Origin: Flavisolibacter nicotianae
Lineage (GTDB): Bacteria; Bacteroidota; Bacteroidia; Chitinophagales; Chitinophagaceae
Assembly: GCF_003628535.1 (NCBI RefSeq)
Contig: NZ_RBCI01000004.1
Location: forward strand, 496,001 to 560,000
Reading direction: 5' to 3'
Length of the DNA stretch: 64,000 bases
Shown: positions 28,501 through 35,821 of the stretch, piece after piece
Layout: every line of letters starts with the position of its first letter
Position numbering within the stretch: the stretch's first letter is position 1
Notes under the pieces: model-generated
What the model was told of the DNA's origin: nothing
The model's input: the letters and a program-made list of their open reading frames with translations, nothing else
The model's database searches: none
Position numbers and translations under genes: made by a program

Positions 28501-28655
28501 TGGCGCTAGTGCGCTCGCTGGTGGAATTGCACAACGGGAAAATTTATGTCAAAGAATCAGACTCGGGACGCAATATTTTTATCGTAGAATTGCCCTACCA
28601 ATCCCTTGCAAACAAACGCAGTAACAGAAACGAAACGAATAACCAAATTGCCTGA
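25503..28655 (+). CDS. HTCS-type sensor kinase: two-component propeller, Y_Y_Y, HisKA and HATPase
   Basis: 1050 residues. The start is GTG 25503, which places a clean signal peptide (ending TTTYAQ) at residues 1-21. Residues 22-700 are repeated reg_prop blades (WFGTKDGLNRFDG, GNLWVGTQKGLYYFD, GNIWIGTEDAGLNKLNP, NLWLSTEGGGLCRLD). A Y_Y_Y domain follows (YSYTMKGLDKEWTYL). One transmembrane segment lies at about 772-793, then HisKA with phospho-acceptor His821 in NIAHEIKTPLT, and HATPase with NAVKYAH and GTGLGLALVRSLVELH. No receiver or DNA-binding domain is present before the TGA at 28653. It probably senses a glycan fragment in the periplasm and controls the adjacent PUL. Confidence 0.93.
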   Translation: MKKILPLLTGLLCLFTTTYAQTYYFRHYQVENGLSHNTVFCTAQDKKGFLWFGTKDGLNRFDGYRFKTFSITNEEKSSLVKDLILSLATDRRGNLWVGTQKGLYYFDSERENFVPFLDTLHGINDLFFDRKGQLWFIADYTVVSYNFTTKKSTTFPPEWFFSATSLCETPDGSMWFSTLDGYLQQYDAATQTFKSYSVFGHSPPAESRVIQKIAADQRGTILVGTNNQGIKEFWPNRHDYRDVLTFNPDRTSIFVRDILQVSEQETWFATESGIFIRNNDTGKLTQLKKKTLDPYSLSDNAVYTLFKDTENGIWAGTFFGGLNYFIRQQSTFQKYFPDYSKNSISGNAVREICEDKTGNIWIGTEDAGLNKLNPKTGLISHFEPTGKPQSISYYNIHGLLVVDKELWIGTFEHGLDIMDIATGKVKRHYAAGVGNHGLNNNFIVSLLQTRKGEVYVGSAWGIYQYNRANDHFRYMVEVAEGSFISCLAEDHEGTVWVATHNRGLFYFNPSTGKKGHFQNEPADPNSLTNNSINSIYEDSNQNLWLSTEGGGLCRLDRSRSRFTRYNTKNGFPSTFVFKVLEDQKKTIWVTTSKGLVSMDEDGKKMTVYTKANGLLNDQFNYNSGYKDGEGNIYFGSVQGMIKFNPEAFHKSGYTPSVYITGLQVQNRDVERAEDSTILQTSILTTRQITLPYDQSSFSIDFAAVSFTSPETIEYSYTMKGLDKEWTYLKSNRKVYFTNLKPGTYTFRVKAGNAGQWGPNEAALRIVITPPFWATLWAYLFYFLVAVLLVFYLIRSYHEVQENKKEKEIYEAKIEFFTNIAHEIKTPLTLIKGPVENLGEMVDQTPSIREDVTTLNRNTNRLLNLINQILDFRQTETKGFSLDFSEVNVNEIMQEAYLTFMPLAKKKNIRYSLSLPPMPVSLMADDEALTKVFHNLFSNAVKYAHSDVAVKLQPPARGENRLVVEFSNDGRTIPSDLKEKIFEPFFRIRETNTQKGTGLGLALVRSLVELHNGKIYVKESDSGRNIFIVELPYQSLANKRSNRNETNNQIA

Positions 28656-28673
28656 TCACCTAAATTGACCTGT

Positions 28674-29447
28674 ATGCAACCATCGATTTTACTTGTCGAC
28701 GACGAAGAAGAGATCCTGGAATTCCTCGAAAGAATTCTGCGGGTGAAATATGCCGTGTGTAAAGCCGAAAACGGAAAAGAGGCGCTTGCTATTTTAAGCA
28801 CCGAAGCCATTCAGCTTGTGGTCAGCGATGTGATGATGCCTGAAATGGACGGTTTCGAACTGTGCAAAGCCATCAAGGGAAATTTTGAATTTTCGCACAT
28901 CCCGGTCATCCTCCTGACAGCAAAAAACACCATGCAGGCAAAGATTGAAGGACTGGAACTGGGCGCCGACGCCTATATTGAAAAACCGTTTTCCAAGGAA
29001 CACCTGCTGGCGCAAATGGCCAGCCTGATCAGCAACCGCAGCATGATACGGGAGTATTTTGCCAGTTCGCCGCTGATCCACATGAAAAGCATGGCTTATT
29101 CCAAAGCCGACGAGCAGTTTTTGGAATTGCTGAATGAAACCATTGATAAAAACCTGGACGACCCGGCACTGGACGTGGAGAAGCTGGCCAAGATCCTGAA
29201 CATTACCCGCATCACGCTGTACCGGAAAATCAAGGCGACCACAAACCTCTCTCCGGTTGAACTCATTACCATCACCCGTCTCAAGAAAGCGGCTTCTTTG
29301 CTGCTCCAGGGCGATCTCCGTGTGTATGAAGTGGCCGACATGGTGGGCTTCAGTTCGCAAAGCAATTTCGCCAGGAGCTTTCATAAGCAATTTGGCATGA
29401 GCCCGACGGATTATTTGCAGACAAAACAAAGTGAAACGAAGTTGTAA
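28674..29447 (+). CDS. Response regulator with receiver domain and AraC-type DNA-binding domain
   Basis: 257 residues from ATG 28674; a TTG nine bases earlier is a possible alternative. Receiver domain at residues 3-118: acidic pocket DDEEE, phospho-acceptor Asp52 in VVSDVMMPEMDG, and the conserved Lys104 in YIEKPF. A linker (SKADEQFLELLNETIDKNLDDPALDVEKLA) leads into an AraC/HTH_18 domain at about 155-250 (NITRITLYRKIKATTNLSPVELI, VADMVGFSSQSNFARSFHKQFGMSPTDY). This is the output half of a hybrid two-component system. It lies 18 bases after the kinase stop and in the same reading frame, separated by one TGA. It likely binds the promoters facing 25077-25502. Confidence 0.93.
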   Translation: MQPSILLVDDEEEILEFLERILRVKYAVCKAENGKEALAILSTEAIQLVVSDVMMPEMDGFELCKAIKGNFEFSHIPVILLTAKNTMQAKIEGLELGADAYIEKPFSKEHLLAQMASLISNRSMIREYFASSPLIHMKSMAYSKADEQFLELLNETIDKNLDDPALDVEKLAKILNITRITLYRKIKATTNLSPVELITITRLKKAASLLLQGDLRVYEVADMVGFSSQSNFARSFHKQFGMSPTDYLQTKQSETKL

Positions 29448-29587
29448 GGGAATGAGCTTCAATTTACACACCCGAAAATAAAAGTCGAGGCGCCTTCGGC
29501 CAGTAGTCTTACAACAAATGCCGCAACAATGAAACGAATTCAGTCATCAGTCTTATAACTGCGGTATAAACAGCGGTTGGATCCAAT

Positions 29588-29619
29588 AAAAAAGGCAATT
29601 CGAATGAATTGCCTTTTTT
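29588..29619 (-). terminator. Bidirectional-looking terminator downstream of tRNA-Leu
   Basis: AAAAAAGGCAATTC and GAATTGCCTTTTTT pair around a four-base GAAT loop. It lies seven bases beyond the 3' end of tRNA-Leu on the minus strand. T-runs on both strands would also let it end transcription of the response regulator gene from the other side. Confidence 0.85.
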
Positions 29620-29625
29620 AATTTG

Positions 29626-29709
29626 TGCCCGGGACTGGAATCGAACCAGCACATTCTTGCGAACGGCAGATTTTGAGTCTGCTGCGTCTACCAATTCCGC
29701 CACCCGGGC
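29626..29709 (-). tRNA. tRNA-Leu (CAA)
   Basis: 84 bases. Acceptor stem GCCCGGG pairs with CCCGGGC, discriminator A. The anticodon stem GCAGA/TCTGC encloses loop CTCAAAA, giving anticodon CAA. A long variable arm (CGTTCGCAAGAATG) fits a class II leucine tRNA, and the T arm carries GGTTCGATTCC. CCA is not encoded. Confidence 0.97.
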
Positions 29710-30339
29710 AAACCGTTAAGAACTTTGAGGGGTGCAATATTACATTATTCTGTTCAATTGCCTGCAGGGAGAAAAAATATTTTTTTACCCCTTATTTGCA
29801 ACAACTTTTTTTGGGGAATAAAATGCTGCGAATGATTTTTAGAAGTCGGCGCATCATACCAAATCCGTTTACGTCCCGTGCAAGTTACATTGTCCCGGCC
29901 TGGTGCGGGTGTTAAATTCACAGTTACAATGAATAGATGCTGCGAACGGTACGCTGTAGAATTGCTTGTTTGAATCGACACGTACACGTAATGTTCAGGG
30001 AATGCGTAAAACTGTTTGGAAAAAGACAAGAAGGGAAAAGAAGAAGTTGACTGATATTCGATTTTACGGTTTGGCTTTTTTTAGGACTTGGATTGGTACA
30101 AAAACTTACTGGACAGTTGGTTTTCTTAACAATTGGATAAATGATTCTTCTTTGGTATTGGATTTATTGATACATCGTATCAATCAACTTCTGCAGCAAA
30201 ACTAGCATGACAAAGCCGCGCAAACAAGGGCAAATCTGACCAATCTTTTGTTTATGGAAATTGCGGCACCGGACGTAAAACACGCACAGAAAAGCTCGAA
30301 AATTTACGTACGTAAAAATGCAGACGGGAATGGCAGGGC
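29710..30339. other. 630-base AT-rich intergenic region without a supportable gene
   Basis: It contains the promoter side of tRNA-Leu. Short open frames on both strands have no recognisable protein character. A perfect 14-base palindrome, TTTACGTACGTAAA, lies at 30303-30316 and could be a binding site. Nothing else stands out. Confidence 0.5.
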
Positions 30340-30369
30340 AAAAAAAAAGGCTGGATAGAAATCCGGCCT
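30340..30369 (-). terminator. Orphan Rho-independent terminator, leftward
   Basis: AGGCTGGAT and ATCCGGCCT pair (one G-T pair) with a four-base loop, followed on the minus strand by a run of eight or nine T. No protein gene on the minus strand leads into it from the right, so it may end a small RNA that starts between about 30400 and 30600. Confidence 0.6.
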
Positions 30370-30408
30370 CGTTTAAAATCCAATATCCTATGAAAAACCG
30401 AGACAAAG

Positions 30409-30570
30409 ATGAAGAATAAACGGGAAAACAGCAAGCGTAGAACTACGCAAAAGAGTGCGACATCCGAAAAACCGGCTTTCGATGCCCCTGCGGCCCCATT
30501 TGAATGCTGTTTTTCTACAGGCAAAAATGAAAATGGTCCCGGTTTTGTACAAATGAATTTTACGCAGTAA
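30409..30570 (+). CDS. Possible 53-residue basic protein
   Basis: An open frame from ATG 30409 to TAA 30568. The product is strongly basic and polar at the N-terminus (MKNKRENSKRRTTQKSATSE), has an alanine/proline stretch, and includes a Cys-Cys pair. No family is recognised. It is 24 bases upstream of another small gene in the same direction. There is no clear ribosome-binding site. It could equally be noncoding. Confidence 0.3.
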   Translation: MKNKRENSKRRTTQKSATSEKPAFDAPAAPFECCFSTGKNENGPGFVQMNFTQ

Positions 30571-30594
30571 CTTGACTAAGTAAAGCTTGCCGGT

Positions 30595-30834
30595 ATGACG
30601 TTATCGCAGTATGCACGATTGGAAAAGACCCAACAGATCAAGCGTTTTTGGAGCGGGGTGCTGATTGGGCAGCGGTTCGAAGGACAGTCACTGGTTGAGT
30701 GCCGTCAGATCGATGGCTTTTACGTGGAATACAAGATTCTCGAAAAAGATGCACTCAATATGCGTTGTTTTCAAAATCCCGATCTCCTGCAGCCTTACCT
30801 GAGTGCAATCGACATCGAACCCCTCCTATCCTGA
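30595..30834 (+). CDS. Small conserved-looking hypothetical protein, 79 residues
   Basis: Starts at ATG 30595 (MTLSQYARLEKTQQIKRFWS). The sequence alternates hydrophobic and charged residues (VLIGQRFEGQSLVECRQIDGFYVEYKI) as in a small alpha/beta fold, without membrane segments or cysteine motifs beyond two isolated Cys. Composition resembles real genes of the window. Function unknown. It is followed by 60 bases before the convergent VOC gene, with no clear terminator. Confidence 0.55.
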   Translation: MTLSQYARLEKTQQIKRFWSGVLIGQRFEGQSLVECRQIDGFYVEYKILEKDALNMRCFQNPDLLQPYLSAIDIEPLLS

Positions 30835-30895
30835 AGGTCGCTTACTCAGTTTTGCATTCTTTACCTGGCCAACTTCCCGGTTTTAGATTCCATTT

Positions 30896-31390
30896 TCAAT
30901 GTTGGATCGACACGGCTGTTTCTGCATTGTAGGCCTGCTCTAGGACCGCCACTTGCAGTTTATCCATCGTCATCATCGCTTCCATTACCCTTTTTGTCCG
31001 TTCCGGATCACCGCTGCTGAGAAGACGGGAAAGGGCTGTCGGAACAACCTGCCAGGAGAGGCCAAACTTGTCCTTTAGCCAGCCGCAACGATCCTTTACG
31101 CCACCTTCGGAAAGTTTTTCCCAGTAACGGTCCACTTCTTCCTGCGTCTCACAGTTCACCACAAACGAAACGGCCTCCGTAAAGCGAAACTGCGGGCCAC
31201 CGTTCAGGGCAATAAAGGCTTGTCCCTGCAATTCGAAAACGGCCGTCATTACGGCGCCTTCGGGACCCGGGCCCGCAGCGGTGTAGCGAACCATGTTCAG
31301 TATGTTTGAATCGCTGAAGACGTTCGTGTAAAACCGAACGGCTTCTTCTGCATTGTCGTTGAACCAAAGAAAGGGTGTGATCTTTTGCAT
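30896..31390 (-). CDS. VOC-family protein of the PhnB / 3-demethylubiquinone methyltransferase-like type
   Basis: 164 residues. The N-terminus KITPFLWFNDNAEEAVRFYTNVF is the signature of the PhnB-like VOC group, followed by GPEGAVMTAVFELQGQAFIALNGG, VSFVVNCETQEEVDRYWEKL and DRCGWLKDKFGLSWQVVP. The usual C-terminal helix (ERTKRVMEAMMTMDKLQVAVLEQAY) is present, so it is full length. Cytosolic. The specific reaction is unknown for most members; methyltransferase is only an inherited label. It stands alone, transcribed away from the esterase gene. Confidence 0.85.
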   Translation of the reverse strand: MQKITPFLWFNDNAEEAVRFYTNVFSDSNILNMVRYTAAGPGPEGAVMTAVFELQGQAFIALNGGPQFRFTEAVSFVVNCETQEEVDRYWEKLSEGGVKDRCGWLKDKFGLSWQVVPTALSRLLSSGDPERTKRVMEAMMTMDKLQVAVLEQAYNAETAVSIQH

Positions 31391-31566
31391 AAGAATTTAT
31401 TTTACTCAAACCTACCGAACAACCTCCGCAAATGGCGTGTGGCGTTACGGCAGAAAACGGGGCCGTTGCGGCAAACGACAATGCAGGAAAATCGACACGC
31501 TCCTTGCCGGTACAATAAACCTTCTTTACTTCGCAGTTTTCCAAAGGCATAACGTAACAAACCGGT

Positions 31567-32697
31567 ATGATTCGGCTGATACTCCTCTCCTTTCTTTTCC
31601 TGCTTTCCCTGTTGGTTATTTTTCGTGCACCTGCCAGCCTGCTCTGGTATGTTGCCATTCTCGTGACGGAGTTCTCCTGGATTTTCCTCGGCCTTGTTTT
31701 CCTCCTGCTGTTCTGGCGGTTTGAAAAGACGCCCTATACGCTGGCGAACACCCTGCTGGCAGTGGCCAGCGCTATCCTGTTCCTGCTTCCATACTGGCAG
31801 GCCTGGCGGCTTCAGAAACGGCTACAAACTGAATTTGAAGAGGCGTTCGCGCCTCCAAAATTTTACCGCAGTGCCTCACCTTTCCATCCCCTGCAAGTCC
31901 TTACCGGCATTAATGCCAAAAAAATTGCGTTTACAACGTTTGTCTTTGACCCGGCACACGGCCTGACGCTGGACTTTTACCCCGCGGAAGCAGACGGTCC
32001 CTGGCCCTGCGTACTCGTTATCCATGGCGGGTCCTGGGCCGGTGGCAATAACCGGCAGTTACCGGAACTGAACAGCGAAATGGCCAAATGGGGTTACCAC
32101 GTAGCCAGCATACATTACCGGCTGGCATCGGTAGCGCATTACCCGGCGCCACTCGACGACGTGCAGACCGCCATCACGTTTCTCCGCAGTAAGGCTGGTG
32201 AACTTTCCATCGATCCGTCTTCCTTTGTGCTGCTGGGCCGCAGTGCAGGCGGGCAAATTGCCCTGTCTGCCGCCTATACACAGAGCAACCCATTCGTGAA
32301 AGGCGTCATTGATTTTTACGGACCAACCGACATGGTCTGGGGCTATCAAAATCCAACCAGCCCGCTTGTGCTCGACAGCCGGAAAATCATGGAAGATTAC
32401 CTGGGTGGCACCCTGACACAAGTGCCGCAGCAATATGTTCACAGCTCGGCCACCGAGTCCATAACGGCACAGGCACCGCCCACGCTGATGATCTATGCCG
32501 AAAACGACCCGCTGGTTTCGCCGCGGCACGGAACAAGGCTTGCCGTGAAACTGCGGGCCCTCCACGTCCCCTTTTTCGAACTGACCCTTCCCTGGGCTAC
32601 GCACGGATTTGACTATACGCTCAACGGTCCCGGAGGACAACTCAGCACGTGGACGGTGCGCCAGTTTTTGGATGCAATTTTGAAGAAGCAAAGCTGA
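31567..32697 (+). CDS. Membrane-anchored alpha/beta hydrolase (BD-FAE/carboxylesterase type)
   Basis: 376 residues. The N-terminal 85 residues hold three hydrophobic segments (LILLSFLFLLSLLVIF, SWIFLGLVFLLLFW, TLLAVASAILFLLPYW). The rest is an alpha/beta hydrolase: oxyanion HGGSWAGGN, nucleophile elbow GRSAGGQIA with the Ser, a late Asp in YAENDPLVSPRHG, and His in WATHGFDYTLNG, which completes the triad. Such membrane-tethered esterases often act on acyl groups of lipids or sugars; the substrate is not evident. rpiA starts 42 bases downstream in the same direction. Confidence 0.85.
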   Translation: MIRLILLSFLFLLSLLVIFRAPASLLWYVAILVTEFSWIFLGLVFLLLFWRFEKTPYTLANTLLAVASAILFLLPYWQAWRLQKRLQTEFEEAFAPPKFYRSASPFHPLQVLTGINAKKIAFTTFVFDPAHGLTLDFYPAEADGPWPCVLVIHGGSWAGGNNRQLPELNSEMAKWGYHVASIHYRLASVAHYPAPLDDVQTAITFLRSKAGELSIDPSSFVLLGRSAGGQIALSAAYTQSNPFVKGVIDFYGPTDMVWGYQNPTSPLVLDSRKIMEDYLGGTLTQVPQQYVHSSATESITAQAPPTLMIYAENDPLVSPRHGTRLAVKLRALHVPFFELTLPWATHGFDYTLNGPGGQLSTWTVRQFLDAILKKQS

Positions 32698-32739
32698 CAA
32701 TGACAAGTGGATGATTGGTCAAACTGAAATTTCAGCCAG

Positions 32740-33402
32740 ATGGAAAGTAAAAAACAGGCTGCCGAAAAAGCGGTGGAAGCCATTAAAGACGGGATGGTTG
32801 TCGGGTTGGGCACCGGCACGACGGCCTACTGGGCCATTCAAAAAATAGCAGAAAGAATCACGGAGGGACTGCGCATTCAGGCTGTTGCCACGTCGCTGGA
32901 GACGGAAAAATTGGCAAAAGACCTGGGCATCCCACTCGTTCCGTTTTCCGCTATCGAGACAATTGACCTCACCATCGATGGTGCCGACGAGGTGGACAAA
33001 AACAAAAACCTTTTGAAAGGTGGCGGCGGTGCGTTGTTGCGGGAAAAAATCGTGGCCTATCACTCCAAACAATATTTTATCGTCGTTGACGAACGTAAAC
33101 GTGTTGACCAGTTGGGCCGGTTCCCGTTGCCGCTGGAAATCCTTCCCTTCGCCATGGAACTGACACTGGCAAAACTGCGCCGGTTTGGAGAAGCCACCAT
33201 CCGGGAAAAAGGCGGGAGTCTTTATGTAACGGACAATGGCAATTTCATTGCTGACCTCCACTTCTTTCCCATCAACGATCCACAGGCGCTTGATGCGCAG
33301 CTTCACCAAATTCCGGGTGTGCTGGAAACCGGCTTGTTCTCCCACGCTCTTGTCACCAACGTGATCGTGGGTACGAAAAATGGCGAGGTGCTTGTGCTGT
33401 AA
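32740..33402 (+). CDS. rpiA: Ribose-5-phosphate isomerase A
   Basis: 220 residues, the usual RpiA length. It interconverts ribose-5-phosphate and ribulose-5-phosphate in the pentose phosphate pathway. Visible motifs are VVGLGTGTTAYWAI (phosphate-binding loop), TIDGADEVDKNKNLLKGGGGALLREKIVA (catalytic Asp, Glu and Lys region) and VVDERKRVDQLGRFPLPLEI. Cytosolic. It may be cotranscribed with the upstream esterase. The downstream neighbour is convergent, with a 29-base gap. Confidence 0.97.
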   Translation: MESKKQAAEKAVEAIKDGMVVGLGTGTTAYWAIQKIAERITEGLRIQAVATSLETEKLAKDLGIPLVPFSAIETIDLTIDGADEVDKNKNLLKGGGGALLREKIVAYHSKQYFIVVDERKRVDQLGRFPLPLEILPFAMELTLAKLRRFGEATIREKGGSLYVTDNGNFIADLHFFPINDPQALDAQLHQIPGVLETGLFSHALVTNVIVGTKNGEVLVL

Positions 33403-33431
33403 TTTTTAGTTGATTGCGTTTGCCGGAGCTT

Positions 33432-35633
33432 TTACAAACGAAGAAGCCCGGCCCTGTGCAGGGTATTCATGGGCTTGTTATCCCAGAAAAGTTCAAAGTC
33501 TTCGAGACCAGCCATTTCATATTCGCTCCTGATTTCCTGCAGGGTCAACAGCTTTGGATTGTTCAAACCTAGCCGCGGCAAAAGAGCAGCCAGCCAGGCG
33601 CCTTTTGCCGGCTCAAGCTGGATGGAAAACGAGGTTTTTTTTGTTTGAAAGCATAGCGACAGCACTTCCCACTGCGCACCTTTTTTGGACTTCATGATGG
33701 TCTCCGCTTTGGGAGGTTTTCCCAACCAGACTACTTTGTGATTGGCACCAGCCGATGTGTAATCCGTTTCCTCTATTGCCTTGCGAATGATACCGGGGGC
33801 GACGGTTGTTCGCGGCACTTTGAAATCGAACCATTTCTGCAGGGGAAAATCAAAACAGGCACCGTGCATGTAATTGAGGAGGGCCTTTCGCAGGCCGTAA
33901 CCAAAACGTTCGTGTTCGGCACCGCCTGGATCGGCGTGTTCAAGATCGTTGTTGGCAAACGTGCCTGTTGTTGTTGTCAGTTTTTTCACCTTGAACCGTT
34001 CCGGCTCGAGCCCGATCGGGCTGTGTGCCGTCATCGTAAAAAGATGCCAGTAGGCGGATTGCAGCACGCCGGTTTCAAACAGTTGGCGCACCATTTCCAG
34101 TGCATCGATGGTTTCCTGCTCCGTTTGTGTTGGAAAGCCGTACATGAGATAGGCATGAACCATGATGCCGGCCTCCGTAAAATGCTTGCACACTTTTGCC
34201 ACCTGGGCAACCGTAATACCCTTGTTGATCAATTGCAGCAGCCGGTCGGAAGCTACTTCCAGTCCCCCGCTAACGGCAATGCAACCCGAGGCCTGGAGAA
34301 GAAGGCAGAGATCGCGGGTAAAACTTTTTTCAAAGCGTACATTGGCCCACCAGGTAACAACCAGTTTGCGGCGGATAATTTCCATCGCAAGAGCCCGCAT
34401 GAGAGCCGGCGGTGCCGCTTCGTCGACAAAATGAAAACCGTTCTGGCCGGTCTGCGCTATCATTTCTTCGATGCGGTCGACCAGCAGCGAAGCGGCAATC
34501 GGCTCGTAATTTTTTATATAGTCGAGAGAGATGTCGCAGAACGTGCATTTGCCCCAATAGCAGCCGTGGGCCATCGTCAGCTTGTTCCAGCGCCCATCGC
34601 TCCACAGGCTGTGCATCGGGTTCACAACCTCGATCGCGGAAATGTATTGGTCGAGGAAAAAATCGCTGTAATCGGGAGTGCCCACCTGGCCCTGGCGGTA
34701 GTCTTTGCAGGACGCGTTGTTGATGTAGGTAACAACGCCGTCGACAAGGGTAAACGTCCGTTTCAGCTCCTGCTGTTCGATGTTGCCGTCCACGAAAGCA
34801 ATCAGCTGCTCTACCGGCGCCTCACCGTCATCCAGCGTAATGAAATCGAAGTATTCGAAGACCCGCGGATCGCTGAGAGAGCGCAGTTCCGTATTGGCAA
34901 AACCACCACCCATGGCCACTTTCACACCGGGGCAATGTTGCTTGATCCATTGTCCGCAACGCAGCGATGTATACAGGTTGCCGGGAAACGGAACCGAGAT
35001 CGCCACCAGCTTTGGCTGCAACACCTCCATCTTTTTTTGCAGAATGTCGACCAGGATTTGATCGACATAGGTATACTCCCGTTGTAACGATGCGTGGAGT
35101 TCATCAAAGGAGCTGGCCGACCGTCCCAGTCGTTCGGCATAGCGGCTGAAACCAAAATGCTCGTCGATGGTTTCCTTGACCAGGTCGCCCAGGTCTTCCA
35201 GGTACATCGTGGCAAGATGTTTGGCCCTGTCCTGCACTCCCATGCTGCCGAAGGCCCAGTGCAGGTCGTCGAGCTGGGCAAAGCGGCTGGCTTCCGGCAA
35301 AAATTCCCGCTTGCAAATGAGCTGTGCCAGCGTAGGTCGTTTTCCCTGCAGAAAGAGCACAACATCGTCGATGGTTGTGATATAATCTTCCGCAAGGGCA
35401 ATGATCCGCTCCACGTTTGCCGAATAGGACCCTGTGCGATGGCTTTCGATATGGCCGAAAAGCTTTTCCAATCCCTGTTTGCAAAAGATCGCCAGGGTCA
35501 CTTCAATACCCAGGTCGGCCTGGTGTGAAGCAATATTTTTTGTGTTCAAAAAACCTTTCAGGTAGGCGGTTGCCGGGTATGGCGTATTGAGTTGCGTAAA
35601 AGGAGGCGTGAGTAAAAAAACAGGTGCTTGCAA
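33432..35633 (-). CDS. B12-binding-type radical SAM protein
   Basis: 733 residues. Residues 1-270 form a cobalamin-binding-like Rossmann region (VFLLTPPFTQLNTPYPATAYLKGF, KLVAISVPFPGNLYTSLRCGQWIK, VAMGGGFANTELRSL). The radical SAM cluster motif C-x5-C-x2-C is in HGCYWGKCTFCDI at about residue 356, followed by GFHFVDEAAPP, a 'SGGLEVASDRLLQLINKG' core and AYLMYGFPTQTEQETIDAL. The C-terminal 200 residues are specific to this group. The spacing differs from canonical CxxxCxxC but is common in this B12-SAM clade. The reaction is unknown; a tailoring or methylation role is possible. It stands alone between rpiA and the serine deaminase. Confidence 0.85.
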   Translation of the reverse strand: MQAPVFLLTPPFTQLNTPYPATAYLKGFLNTKNIASHQADLGIEVTLAIFCKQGLEKLFGHIESHRTGSYSANVERIIALAEDYITTIDDVVLFLQGKRPTLAQLICKREFLPEASRFAQLDDLHWAFGSMGVQDRAKHLATMYLEDLGDLVKETIDEHFGFSRYAERLGRSASSFDELHASLQREYTYVDQILVDILQKKMEVLQPKLVAISVPFPGNLYTSLRCGQWIKQHCPGVKVAMGGGFANTELRSLSDPRVFEYFDFITLDDGEAPVEQLIAFVDGNIEQQELKRTFTLVDGVVTYINNASCKDYRQGQVGTPDYSDFFLDQYISAIEVVNPMHSLWSDGRWNKLTMAHGCYWGKCTFCDISLDYIKNYEPIAASLLVDRIEEMIAQTGQNGFHFVDEAAPPALMRALAMEIIRRKLVVTWWANVRFEKSFTRDLCLLLQASGCIAVSGGLEVASDRLLQLINKGITVAQVAKVCKHFTEAGIMVHAYLMYGFPTQTEQETIDALEMVRQLFETGVLQSAYWHLFTMTAHSPIGLEPERFKVKKLTTTTGTFANNDLEHADPGGAEHERFGYGLRKALLNYMHGACFDFPLQKWFDFKVPRTTVAPGIIRKAIEETDYTSAGANHKVVWLGKPPKAETIMKSKKGAQWEVLSLCFQTKKTSFSIQLEPAKGAWLAALLPRLGLNNPKLLTLQEIRSEYEMAGLEDFELFWDNKPMNTLHRAGLLRL

Positions 35634-35821
35634 ACAGAAAAATTATCCTGCAAAAATATTGGTATGCGACCGGTTAACACTGCAGGACCCGCCAGAATTA
35701 ACATTGCCCACCAGTTTGGCTTTCGTTTATAAAAATGAACCAGGATCGTAAGTTGGCAGTAAGCCGTATGCAGTTGAATTTCGATGGCAGCATACAGCAC
35801 TATGGCCAATGGCAGGCAGCG

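Noticed and set aside
29966-30205. A 79-codon frame in the AT-rich gap after tRNA-Leu
   Set aside because: Composition and length are typical of chance frames; no start signal or family.
33738-35087. A 449-codon open frame opposite the radical SAM gene
   Set aside because: Antisense shadow without signal, motif or plausible neighbours.
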